Shown one piece after another: positions 37,685 through 45,224 of a DNA stretch of 64,000 nt. Source of the DNA: Actinoplanes regularis (GTDB lineage: Bacteria > Actinomycetota > Actinomycetes > Mycobacteriales > Micromonosporaceae); assembly GCF_900188005.1 (NCBI RefSeq), contig NZ_FZNR01000002.1, positions 620,001 to 684,000 of the forward strand, given 5' to 3'. A program made the position numbers and the translations under genes. Every line of letters starts with the position of its first letter. Positions within the stretch are counted from its first letter, which is position 1. Below the pieces are notes generated by a model, which saw nothing but the letters and a program-made list of their open reading frames with translations, searched no databases and had not been told where the DNA came from.

Positions 37685-37750
37685 CAGCCACCGACCACCC
37701 CGCGAGCGCGGACCGTTGATCCGCTGGAGTTCGTAGCGGACCGCTCCGCG
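37685..37750. other. Short spacer before the 56-bp array
   Basis: No gene or clear signal. The sequence grades into the array that follows. Confidence 0.4.
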
Positions 37751-38126
37751 GATCACGTGCTGCGACACGGCGCCCGACCGCCGTCAGCGGACCGCTCCGG
37801 CCCACAGATCACGCACCCCGACACGGCACCCGATCGCCGTCAGCGGGCCACTCCGGCCCACCGATCACGTGCCCCGACACGGCACCCGATCGCCGTCAGC
37901 GGGCCGCTCCGGCCCACCGATCACGCACCCCGACACGGCACCCGATCGCCGTCAGCGGGCCACTCCGGCCCACCGATCACGTGCCCCGACACGGCACCCG
38001 ATCGCCGTCAGCGGGCCGCTCCGGCCCACCGATCACGCACCCCGACACGGCACCCGATCGCCGTCAGCGGGCCACTCCGGCCCACCGATCACGTGCCCCG
38101 ACACGGCACCCGATCGCCGTCAGCGG
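37751..38126. repeat. 56-bp tandem array with 112-bp higher-order period
   Basis: GATCACG recurs at 37751, 37807, 37863, 37919, 37975, 38031 and 38087. Units alternate GTGCC with GCACC and GCCGCTCC with GCCACTCC, so the array grew by copying a two-unit block. Its last copy provides the stop codon of the minus-strand TetR gene at 38120. Confidence 0.88.
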
Positions 38127-38893
38127 CCGCCCAGGCCCCCGTGGAGAAACGTCGTCAGCGTCTCGATGGCCTCCTCATCGGTGAGCGTCCGGCCGAGGTC
38201 GGGGCGGCTGGCCTCGGAGAGCCAGGTGGACGCGAAGCCACTGATCGTCACGGCGAAGAGGGACGCGGAGACCAGCGGGTCGCCGGGCAGCCTCAGCTTG
38301 GACAGATGGTCCACGATGTGGCCCAGGTCGGGCGCCAGCATCTCGCGGCTGCGCTGGGCGAACGCCTCGGAGACCAGGGCCGCCTGCTGCAGCGCCACCA
38401 TGACGACCCGGTGCCGGCGGTAGACCGACCAGAACGCCGCGACGTGCCAGCGGATCGCGTCACGATCGCGGAAATCCGTGCCGTGCCCGGGCAGTTCGGC
38501 GTTCGCGTCACCCTCGGCCAGCAGGTCCGCCAGCAGCGCCTCCAGCAGCGCTTCCTTGCTGGCGAAGTGCTTGTAGAAGGAGCCGGTGGCCCGGCCCGCC
38601 TCAGCGGTGATGTCAGTGATCTTGGCGTTCAGGTAGCCGACCCGCTCGAAGACCCGGATCGCGGCCGCCTTCAGCTCGGCCCCGGTCTGCGCCGCCTGCA
38701 GCTTGCGTAGGCCCACCTGGCCGTGGAAGCGAGGCTCCTCACGGACACCGGGATCGGGATCGCCCTCTTCACGGGTGGCATCGCCGTGGAAGCGGGGCTC
38801 CTGACTTCCGGGATCGCCGTGGAAGCGGGGCTCTTCGCTGCCATCGGGATCGCTGTGGAACCCCTGCCGCGTCACCGGCCGCTCGGTCTCCAC
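38120..38893 (-). CDS. TetR-family regulator with repeated N-terminal extension
   Basis: 257 residues from a GTG at 38893. Residues 1-60 carry three copies of EPRFHG spaced irregularly and are not part of the TetR fold. The HTH follows (LKAAAIRVFERVGYLNAKIT, GRATGSFYKHFASKEALLEA), then the ligand domain. The stop codon lies in the 56-bp tandem array. It is divergent from the flavin monooxygenase, and a dyad sits on that gene's promoter, so it is the likely repressor. A start nearer the HTH cannot be excluded. Confidence 0.83.
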   Translation of the reverse strand: METERPVTRQGFHSDPDGSEEPRFHGDPGSQEPRFHGDATREEGDPDPGVREEPRFHGQVGLRKLQAAQTGAELKAAAIRVFERVGYLNAKITDITAEAGRATGSFYKHFASKEALLEALLADLLAEGDANAELPGHGTDFRDRDAIRWHVAAFWSVYRRHRVVMVALQQAALVSEAFAQRSREMLAPDLGHIVDHLSKLRLPGDPLVSASLFAVTISGFASTWLSEASRPDLGRTLTDEEAIETLTTFLHGGLGGR

Positions 38894-38926
38894 CGTCCGC
38901 TCACCACCATCCGAAATCCCGGCACC

Positions 38927-38955
38927 TTGACGGGAGCGTATCAGCGCCCTATGGT
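38927..38955 (+). promoter_or_regulatory. Promoter of the flavin monooxygenase gene
   Basis: TTGACG (38927-38932), a 17-nt spacer and TATGGT (38950-38955). The ATG follows 6 nt after the -10, so the transcript is probably leaderless. Confidence 0.75.
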
Positions 38956-38983
38956 GAATCCATGTTCACTGAATCGAAATTCA
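38954..38983. promoter_or_regulatory. Candidate TetR operator over the start site
   Basis: GTGAATCCATGTTCAC (38954-38969) is a perfect 5-bp-arm dyad covering the end of the -10 and the start codon. TGAATCGAAATTCA (38970-38983) is a second dyad directly after it. Repression by blocking the promoter is the simple reading. Confidence 0.6.
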
Positions 38984-40353
38984 CTCTCATCGCCGGTGCT
39001 GGCCCGACCGGCCTCACCGTGGCTCGCCAGCTGCAGCGATACGGCGTGCCGTTCCGCATCGTGGAGAAGTCGTCACGGCCGTTCGACGGCTCACGCGGCA
39101 AGGGACTGCAACCGCGCACCCTGGAGGTGCTCGACGACCTGGGCCTGATCGACCGGTTCAAGGAGTCCGGAGGTGACTACCCCGCGTTGCGGGTGCACCG
39201 GCCGGACGGCGAGACCGTCGAGTGGCGAATGGACGAGCTGCACGAGCCGACACCCGAGGTGCCCTATCCGAATCTGCTGATGGTCCCCCAGTGGCGCACG
39301 TCCGAGCTGCTCGCCGAGGGGGTGCCGGTCGAGTTCGGGGTCGGCGTCGACTCGGTGGAGCAGCAGGCCGACGGGGTCCGGGTCACCCTGGACACCGGCG
39401 AAGTGGTCACCGCGCGCTACCTGGTCGGGGCGGACGGCGGACGCAGCACAGTGCGCCGGGCGCTCGGGGTGGAGTTCCTCGGCACCACCCACGAGGACGA
39501 GCAGATGCTGATCGCCGACGTCCGGCTGTCCGGTCTGGACCGCTCGCACTGGCACGTCTGGCCGGCCGACCCCGGGTTCCGGCTGGGCCTGTGCCCGCTG
39601 CCGGGCGGCGACTGGTGGCAGCTCACAGCGCCGCCCACGGACACCCCGGCCGAAGAGCTGGTCGCCTCGGTCGATCCCTCGATCACGATCACCGAGGTGG
39701 GCTGGACGTCACGGTTCCGCGCGAACATCCGCATGGCGTCCCACTTCCGAACCGGCAACGTGTTCCTCGCCGGTGACGCCGCGCACGTGCACTCCCCCGC
39801 GGGCGGCCAGGGCCTCAACACCGGCATCCAGGACGGCTACAACCTGGGCTGGAAACTCGCCACCGGCGACGACGCCCTGCTCGACACCTACGAGGCGGAA
39901 CGGCTGCCGGTCGCCGCCGACGTCCTGGGCATCAGCACCGACCTGCACCGCCGTCACGTCACCAACCAGGACGACGCGATGCGCCGCGACGACCCGGTCC
40001 TGCGTCAGCTCACGCTGAACTACCGGGGTGGCCCGCTCGCCGCGGAGCATCGCACGGCGCCGGGCGCGGTCCGGGCCGGCGATCGGGCGCCGGACGCGCC
40101 GCTCGGCGACGGTCGCCGGGTCTTCGACCTGCTCCGCGGCGGGCACGCGACACTGCTCGCCTTCGGCCCGCAGACCACCCTGCCGGCCCTGCCGGCCTCG
40201 GTGCCGGTCCATCACGTCACGGCCGTGGCGGCTCAGCAGGCTTATGACGTACGGGATTCCGCTCTGCTCCTGATCCGTCCGGACAACTACGTGGGTTGTG
40301 CCACCCAGGACCCTCAGGACGTCATCGACTACCTGAAGCTGATCGCCCACTGA
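38962..40353 (+). CDS. FAD-dependent aromatic monooxygenase (PHBH-like)
   Basis: 463 residues of the class A flavoprotein hydroxylase type. FAD site LIAGAGPTGLTVARQLQRYG, the DG motif LVGADGGRSTVRRALG, and the GD motif VFLAGDAAHVHSPAGGQGLN are all intact. A C-terminal thioredoxin-like tail is present, as in RdmE/MhpA/PgaE relatives. It hydroxylates an aromatic or polyketide substrate with NAD(P)H and O2. With a divergent TetR gene and a convergent exporter gene it looks like a small detoxification or tailoring unit. Confidence 0.88.
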   Translation: MFTESKFTLIAGAGPTGLTVARQLQRYGVPFRIVEKSSRPFDGSRGKGLQPRTLEVLDDLGLIDRFKESGGDYPALRVHRPDGETVEWRMDELHEPTPEVPYPNLLMVPQWRTSELLAEGVPVEFGVGVDSVEQQADGVRVTLDTGEVVTARYLVGADGGRSTVRRALGVEFLGTTHEDEQMLIADVRLSGLDRSHWHVWPADPGFRLGLCPLPGGDWWQLTAPPTDTPAEELVASVDPSITITEVGWTSRFRANIRMASHFRTGNVFLAGDAAHVHSPAGGQGLNTGIQDGYNLGWKLATGDDALLDTYEAERLPVAADVLGISTDLHRRHVTNQDDAMRRDDPVLRQLTLNYRGGPLAAEHRTAPGAVRAGDRAPDAPLGDGRRVFDLLRGGHATLLAFGPQTTLPALPASVPVHHVTAVAAQQAYDVRDSALLLIRPDNYVGCATQDPQDVIDYLKLIAH

Positions 40354-41992
40354 TACCCGCCGTGACCAGGACCGTCACGGCGCCGAGCAGCAGGGGCGGG
40401 CCGGCACCGAGCGAGGCGAGCGCGGAACCGAGCGGGATCCCCAGCGCGATCGGCCCGAACATGACCATGGTGCCGGTGGCGGCGGCCCGGCCCAGCAGGT
40501 GCTCGGGGACGCCGGTCTGGATCGCGGTGACCCCGGCGATCAGCGTCCACGGCAGTCCGATCCCAGCCAGCACACTCCCAGCGATCATCGCCGGCCACCA
40601 GGGCAGCGCCCAGGCCACACAGGCCATGCCAAAAAGCACCGCCCCAAGCGCGGCAACCCGGGCCGCCGTGAACCGAGCAAGCAGCCGGCCCACCAGCAGC
40701 CCGCCCACAATCGACCCAGCCCCCTGACAACTGGACAGAATGCCAAGTTGCGTCGACGGCCGATGCAACCCATCGACCAAATGCAGCAGCACCGCCGCAT
40801 TAGTCATACCGGAAACAGCAATCGCCACAGCCGCAACCAGCACCGGCGTCCGCATCGGCTCCCGCCAAAGAGCGATCAGCCCGGCCCGCACGTTCGCCCA
40901 GCCCAACATCGCCCCACGCTCACCCGCCCCCACCGTCGCCCCACACTCACCCACCACCGGCCCCACCGCACACTCACCCACCACCCGCGCCGCTCCACGC
41001 TCGTCCACCACCGGCACCACGGCACGCTCATCCACCGGCCTCACCGCGCACTGACCGGCCGCCCGCGCTACCGCACACTCACCCACCGCCCGCGCCACGG
41101 CACGCTCATCCACCAGCCTCACCGCGCACTCAGCCACCACCCGCGCTACCGCACACTCACCCACCGCCCGCGCCGCGCCGCGCTCGTCTACCAGCGGCGC
41201 GACTCCACGCCCGTCTACCACCTGCGTCGCGGCACACTTACTCGCCGCCCGCGTCGCCGCGCACTCACCCATCGCCGGCGCCATTCCACGCTCGCCCGCC
41301 ACCGCCGCGACTCCACGCTCGTCTACCACCGGCGCCACTCCACGCTCGTCTACCACCGGCGCCGCTCCACGCTCGTCTACCACCGGCGTCGCGGCACATT
41401 CGCCCGCCACCGGCGTCGCGGCAAACTCGTCCGCCGCCGGCTTCGGAGTGGACGGGCGTAGGCGGACCAGGCCGTACATCGCGGCGGTCAGCAGCGGAAG
41501 CGCGGCGCAGAGCAGGACCACCGCATGCGGCCCGCGCCACGCGTACAGGGCCGCGCCGGCGAGCGGCGCGAGAAGTTTCGCGCCTTCCTGCGCTGAGGAC
41601 CGCCATCCGTTGACGTCACCGAGCGACTCCGTCGGGACCGCTGCCGGGAGCAATGCGCTCTCTCCGGCGTCGAGCAGGACATAGCTGAAGCCGCGCAACA
41701 GCAGGATCGCGTAGATCCAGGCGGCCGAGGGCGCCGCAAGCAGCGTCAGGATGGCGGCGCCGAGCACCAGGTCGACGGTGATCACCAGAGGGCGGCGCGG
41801 GAACCGGTCGACCAGCGCGCCGAGCCACGGCGCGGTCAGGACCGGCAGGTATGTGCCGAGGCCGGCCAGGGCCGCCAGGCCGACGGAGCCGGTCAGTTCA
41901 AGGATCCAGAGGCCGGCGGCGAGCGCCATCGCGGTGCTGCCGAACCCGGAGCAGAGAGAGATCAGCACGAACAGGACGGCGTTCCGGCGCAT
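40322..41992 (-). CDS. MFS transporter with a 172-residue repeat insert in the central loop
   Basis: 556 residues, about 170 more than a normal MFS protein of this branch. Helices 1-6 lie in residues 1-178 and helices 7-12 in 370-556. The loop between, about 191-362, consists of about 19 degenerate nonapeptides (consensus VVDERGVAP / AVGECAVAR), encoded by 27-bp units. The stop lies 32 bp inside the convergent monooxygenase gene. The ATG has GAGGTGAGCC upstream. The transmembrane halves look intact, so export function may survive. The substrate is unknown. Confidence 0.82.
   Translation of the reverse strand: MRRNAVLFVLISLCSGFGSTAMALAAGLWILELTGSVGLAALAGLGTYLPVLTAPWLGALVDRFPRRPLVITVDLVLGAAILTLLAAPSAAWIYAILLLRGFSYVLLDAGESALLPAAVPTESLGDVNGWRSSAQEGAKLLAPLAGAALYAWRGPHAVVLLCAALPLLTAAMYGLVRLRPSTPKPAADEFAATPVAGECAATPVVDERGAAPVVDERGVAPVVDERGVAAVAGERGMAPAMGECAATRAASKCAATQVVDGRGVAPLVDERGAARAVGECAVARVVAECAVRLVDERAVARAVGECAVARAAGQCAVRPVDERAVVPVVDERGAARVVGECAVGPVVGECGATVGAGERGAMLGWANVRAGLIALWREPMRTPVLVAAVAIAVSGMTNAAVLLHLVDGLHRPSTQLGILSSCQGAGSIVGGLLVGRLLARFTAARVAALGAVLFGMACVAWALPWWPAMIAGSVLAGIGLPWTLIAGVTAIQTGVPEHLLGRAAATGTMVMFGPIALGIPLGSALASLGAGPPLLLGAVTVLVTAGISGRSASGSR
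40907..41422. repeat. 27-bp in-frame minisatellite in the MFS gene
   Basis: About 19 degenerate units of 27 bp encode the central-loop repeats. Two single-codon deletions keep the frame open. Confidence 0.82.
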
Positions 41993-42007
41993 GGCTCACC
42001 TCAGGAT

Positions 42008-42024
42008 TGAGTCTGATGGACTCA
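42008..42024. promoter_or_regulatory. Operator-like dyad upstream of the MFS gene
   Basis: TGAGTC-N5-GACTCA is a perfect inverted repeat 16 nt before the MFS start. TGATTCAGTGAAGTCA at 42033-42048 is a second, weaker dyad. Confidence 0.45.
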
Positions 42025-42065
42025 TATCCTTGGTGATTCAGTGAAGTCATGTCAATCCATGCTTG

Positions 42066-42255
42066 CTGCCTGGAACGTCAACCCGGGCTTGCCGCCTGCC
42101 ATGTCAGCCCGGGCTCGCTGCCTGGAATTTCAATCCAGGCAGGCCGCCTGCCATCGCAGCCCGGGCTCGCCGCCTGGAATGTCAGCCCGGGCTTGCCGCC
42201 TACCATGTCAATCCAGGCATCCCACCTGCCATGTCAGCCCGGACTTGCCGCCTCG
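42066..42255. repeat. 26-bp tandem repeat, seven copies
   Basis: Units of 26 bp start at 42066, 42092, 42118, 42144, 42170, 42196 and 42222 (for example CCGCCTGGAATGTCAGCCCG plus six). They run into the 3' end of the next minus-strand gene and provide its stop codon at 42234. Confidence 0.82.
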
Positions 42256-42719
42256 AAGTCGGCCCGCAGACGATCGACGGCGGCCTGCGTCGCGGCCGGC
42301 AAGCCCGCGCCGAGGTCGGCGAGAGCCTGGCTGACCAGGTCGTAGAGCGCGCCCGGCGGGGCATCGGGCGCGACCGACAACGTCTCGCGAACCAGCGCCG
42401 CGCGCGGGAACCGGCCATCCCATCGACGGTCCGCGCCGATCCGGCGATGCAGGTCGATTGCGGCCTCACGCAGGTGCGCGGGGCCGTCGCCATACGCAGA
42501 ATCGATCTCGGCCCGGAACGGCCGCGCCTCCCGCTCGGCAGTTTGAGCCAGACGATGCCGACGCTGCTCGGCCGCTTGCCGACTGGCCAAGCCCAGCGCG
42601 GCGGCGATCGCCGGCCAGGTCGCCCCATCCCGTCGCGCACGATCGATCAGCGCCAGCTCCTCAGCGTCAAGGCGTGCGCGCCGGGCCCGGATCTCGCACA
42701 GCTCGCTCAAATCCACCAC
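42234..42719 (-). CDS. Small HTH protein (HSP18-regulator-like)
   Basis: 161 residues from the GTG at 42719. The N-terminal 60 residues form an HTH-like segment (LALIDRARRDGATWPAIAAA, LGLASRQAAEQRRHRL), and the rest is helical. Similar small proteins in this family of bacteria are annotated as HSP18 transcriptional regulators, but I recall this only loosely. TAGGGT lies 6 nt before the GTG, suggesting a leaderless message, and a perfect dyad spans the upstream promoter region. The last residues (SPG) and stop come from the 26-bp repeat. Confidence 0.65.
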   Translation of the reverse strand: MVDLSELCEIRARRARLDAEELALIDRARRDGATWPAIAAALGLASRQAAEQRRHRLAQTAEREARPFRAEIDSAYGDGPAHLREAAIDLHRRIGADRRWDGRFPRAALVRETLSVAPDAPPGALYDLVSQALADLGAGLPAATQAAVDRLRADFEAASPG

Positions 42720-42735
42720 ACCCTCACCCTACAGC

Positions 42736-42756
42736 TTGTCAACGAAAGATTGACAA
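42736..42756. promoter_or_regulatory. HAIR-like operator TTGTCAA-N7-TTGACAA
   Basis: A perfect 7-bp-arm dyad with a 7-bp spacer, the geometry of heat-shock HAIR elements, although the arm sequence differs from CTTGAGT. It lies between the HTH gene and the plus-strand ATG at 42758. Confidence 0.65.
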
Positions 42757-42757
42757 C

Positions 42758-43237
42758 ATGATCGATCGCCGCTTCCCGGCGGCGCAGACACCCGCATCGG
42801 GATGGGGCGACTCGACTGACAGCGATGGTCCGGTCCGCCGGGTTGATCCCGACCGATCCCGACAAACCAGCCAGGCCGGCCCGGCGGGCAGACCAGGCCG
42901 GGTCAGGCAGACCGAGCGGGCCGAGCGGCAGGGCACGGCCGGGCAGGGCAGGCAGGGCAGGCAGGGCAGGGCAGGCAGGGCCGGGCAGGCAGGGCCGAGC
43001 GGGCCGGGCGAGCCGGGCGAGCCGGGCGAGCCGGGCGAGCCGGGCGAGCCGGGCGAGCCGGGCGAGCCGGGCGGGCGGGCCGGGCAGGCAGGGCAGGGCC
43101 GGGCGGGCGAGCCGGGCGGGCGGGCGGGCCGGGCGGGCCGGGCCGGGCCGGGCGGGCCGGGCCGGGCCGGTGGCGATCACGCAGAACAGGGCGCTGGTGG
43201 GCAGCGGCCCGTCACTCGACCGGACAGCGTCGTCTAA
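42758..43237 (+). CDS. Candidate collagen-like low-complexity protein
   Basis: 159 residues starting MIDRRFPAAQTPASGWGD, 1 nt after the HAIR-like dyad. From about residue 60 glycine occurs at nearly every third position (GRQGRQGRAGRAGQAG, then GEP repeats), a collagen-like Gly-X-Y pattern with phase breaks. No ribosome site or signal peptide is present. The pattern may simply reflect a 9-bp DNA repeat (GGGCGAGCC) rather than selection on protein. Confidence 0.3.
   Translation: MIDRRFPAAQTPASGWGDSTDSDGPVRRVDPDRSRQTSQAGPAGRPGRVRQTERAERQGTAGQGRQGRQGRAGRAGQAGPSGPGEPGEPGEPGEPGEPGEPGEPGGRAGQAGQGRAGEPGGRAGRAGRAGPGGPGRAGGDHAEQGAGGQRPVTRPDSVV
43012..43080. repeat. 9-bp tandem repeat
   Basis: CGGGCGAGC is repeated about seven times without interruption, flanked by related GGCAGGGCC-type repeats from 42935 to 43170. 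Confidence 0.8.
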
Positions 43238-43274
43238 TTCTTGTCACGGAAGGTGATGACCCACCGAGAGTGCA

Positions 43275-43392
43275 GCGCACACATTGTCTGCGGACGCGCA
43301 CATTTCCTGCGACGTGCGCATTGTCTGCAGGCATGCCCGTTGTCGATGAAATTGCGCGTTTCCTATGGGATTGCGCGTTGTCTATGGACGCG
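43275..43392. repeat. Degenerate ~19-bp direct repeats
   Basis: Six or so copies of GCGCACATTGTCTGCGGAC and variants (GCGCGTTGTCTATGGAC, GCGCGTTTCCTATGGGATT). The interval 43238-43401 otherwise holds no gene. Confidence 0.55.
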
Positions 43393-43401
43393 CGTGCAGG
43401 A

Positions 43402-44073
43402 TCAAACCAGTTTGGCGTTGCCGGGTTGCTGCCGCCGGAAACGGAAATAGGTGTCTGCCGCTGGAACTGTTTGGCATACCAAGGCGGTCAACAACACCAG
43501 TGGGACGGAAATCATGAGTGCGTTGTCCAAAGTGTCCAACCAGCCTGGCCAGGCCTGTTCGTATCGCCGCGTCAGCTCTGGTGGCATCGAGTTCGCCGTG
43601 ACCGGATCGGATAGGAACCACAGGGCGAGGTACAAAATGGCCAGGGCGCCGTACCAGAAAAGTACGGGAACACCCATGATCCAGCTGACGGCACGAGCCC
43701 AGTTGTGCCCGATGGCGGTGAAGAAGGCCAAAAAGACCAGGCCGCAACCGATGATGACGCCAAGCGCTGCGGGGTAGACATGCAGGACGACACCGACCGC
43801 TCCGAACGCCCCTTCGTTCTCGATCACGTCATCAGCAGCCGCTTGTTCATAGACTCGCATGCCGGTGAAGTACCGGTCCGTGGATAGCAAGACCTCGCCA
43901 GCGAATAGCGCGCCACCAGTCGCAAGCATGGCCGCTGCAAAGATGACGAGAGTCGGTCTCGATATCCCGATTTCGAGTGCCTGTGTTTCCGGTATCGCGC
44001 TGTCATCCACAGCTGGAACATACCTGCGCACTGTGGAGAAGTTGTGATGACGGCGGGCAGGTTCGAATGACAT
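43402..44073 (-). CDS. Membrane protein of unknown function
   Basis: 223 residues with four hydrophobic helices (PTLVIFAAAMLATGGALFAG, AALGVIIGCGLVFLAFFTAI, VPVLFWYGALAILYLALWFL, ISVPLVLLTALVCQTV). The gene is visibly less GC-rich than its neighbours, which may indicate recent acquisition. The ATG at 44073 lacks a clear ribosome site; an in-frame GTG at 44010 is an alternative. I do not recognise a family. Confidence 0.6.
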   Translation of the reverse strand: MSFEPARRHHNFSTVRRYVPAVDDSAIPETQALEIGISRPTLVIFAAAMLATGGALFAGEVLLSTDRYFTGMRVYEQAAADDVIENEGAFGAVGVVLHVYPAALGVIIGCGLVFLAFFTAIGHNWARAVSWIMGVPVLFWYGALAILYLALWFLSDPVTANSMPPELTRRYEQAWPGWLDTLDNALMISVPLVLLTALVCQTVPAADTYFRFRRQQPGNAKLV

Positions 44074-44451
44074 TCCGCGCAGGCGTTCGGCGCCACCCGC
44101 TCAGACTCCGGTCCGCCGAAGTCACCGACGCGCTCAAACCGAGCCAGAAGCGCGCACCGACCGCCAACCGTCCACTCTTGATCAATATTTACGGAGAGGT
44201 CATGCTCATCGGCGGAACCGACAGGCAGGTTCCGCCGGCCAGGCAAGCTTCACCCTCGGCCAACGGGAACCGACAGCGGATGCGTTCGTTTCTGATCGTG
44301 ATCCGGATGGTGCGGTCGGGTTGGTGGTTGTTGCCGTCGACCAGGGCGTTCCAGCGGTGTCGGTGGTCCGGGTCGCGATGCGGTGCGTGGTCGAACAGGC
44401 CGCTGGCCATGAGGCCGCCATCCTCCGAGGGCCTCTGACCGCGGCCGCCGG
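44074..44451. other. Gap with transposase remnant
   Basis: No intact gene. The only recognisable content is the short ISKra4-type fragment at 44321-44425. Confidence 0.5.
44321..44425 (-). pseudogene. ISKra4-family transposase fragment
   Basis: The minus strand encodes SGLFDHAPHRDPDHRHRWN followed by ALVDGNNHQ, closely resembling the RDPDH...WVALVDGNNHQI segment of ISKra4-type transposases. The similarity stops at once on the C-terminal side, and no terminal repeats are seen. About 35 codons survive. Confidence 0.45.
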
Positions 44452-44988
44452 TCAGGACAGTTGCCGTGCCCTCTCCTCCACTGCGGCGTTCAGTTCGTCG
44501 GCGTATGAGCCGTCGTCCCGGGCGGCGTCCTGCAGCCGTTTCGGGAACAGCATCCCGATGTCGCTGGACAGGGTGGGCTGGTCCGGAGCCTCGACCCGGG
44601 TCGGGGTGCCGAGGTGCACGACCGCGGGCAGGCCCGACTCGCTGATCACCGGTTGGCCGAGGCTCCGGCACAACGACCACACGTACGCGGTGGTGACCAC
44701 CTGCGTGTTGGCCGCGTCCGCAGGCTCGGTCCCGAGAATCTTGACGGCGCAGGCCAGCCGGCTATACCTCGCGTCCGGCAGGCCGGCCTCGAGGATCGGC
44801 GCCACTGCGGTGGCGAGCCGCGCCTGCTCACCGGCGGGGAGCTTGGTGCCGGGCTCGGACTGATCCCGCAGTGACCACCAGACACCGGCACCGGCAACGA
44901 CAGCGACGGCCAGCCCGGCCATCAGCAGCCTCGTCGCCCGTGACCTGCCGGCGCTGGTCTTCGCCTCATCGGTGCTCACACTCGCCAT
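44452..44988 (-). CDS. Single-pass membrane protein of unknown function
   Basis: 178 residues from the ATG at 44988 (an upstream in-frame ATG at 45054 would add 22 atypical residues). A short basic cytoplasmic start, a helix at about 20-38 (LLMAGLAVAVVAGAGVWWSL), then an external domain of about 130 residues with two Cys (LACAVKIL, SLCRSLG). I do not recognise the family; an anchored extracytoplasmic protein is the most that can be said. Confidence 0.6.
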   Translation of the reverse strand: MASVSTDEAKTSAGRSRATRLLMAGLAVAVVAGAGVWWSLRDQSEPGTKLPAGEQARLATAVAPILEAGLPDARYSRLACAVKILGTEPADAANTQVVTTAYVWSLCRSLGQPVISESGLPAVVHLGTPTRVEAPDQPTLSSDIGMLFPKRLQDAARDDGSYADELNAAVEERARQLS

Positions 44989-45224
44989 GATTACGTACGC
45001 GTAGCAGAGTCTCTCTTGGAGGATCCAGCTGAGCGGCACGTTCAGCTGGATCATTGCCGCGGGAGTTGAGGTAGATCGCTTTCGTAACCACCACGGCCGA
45101 TGCTGCCATCACCTTCCAAGTCGGCCTGAAGAACGTCCCCGATGCCCGTTCTCCAAACCATTGTTCGGGTAAGTGGTGCGCTTGGGGGCGAACCGTGACC
45201 GGCACTCCGAGCGGGCAAAGCCCA

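Noticed and set aside
44966..45205. A small minus-strand frame (MPVTVRPQAHHLPEQWFGER) between two genes
   Set aside because: No ribosome site, no family resemblance, and length within chance for this composition; 44989-45224 is left as having no supported gene.
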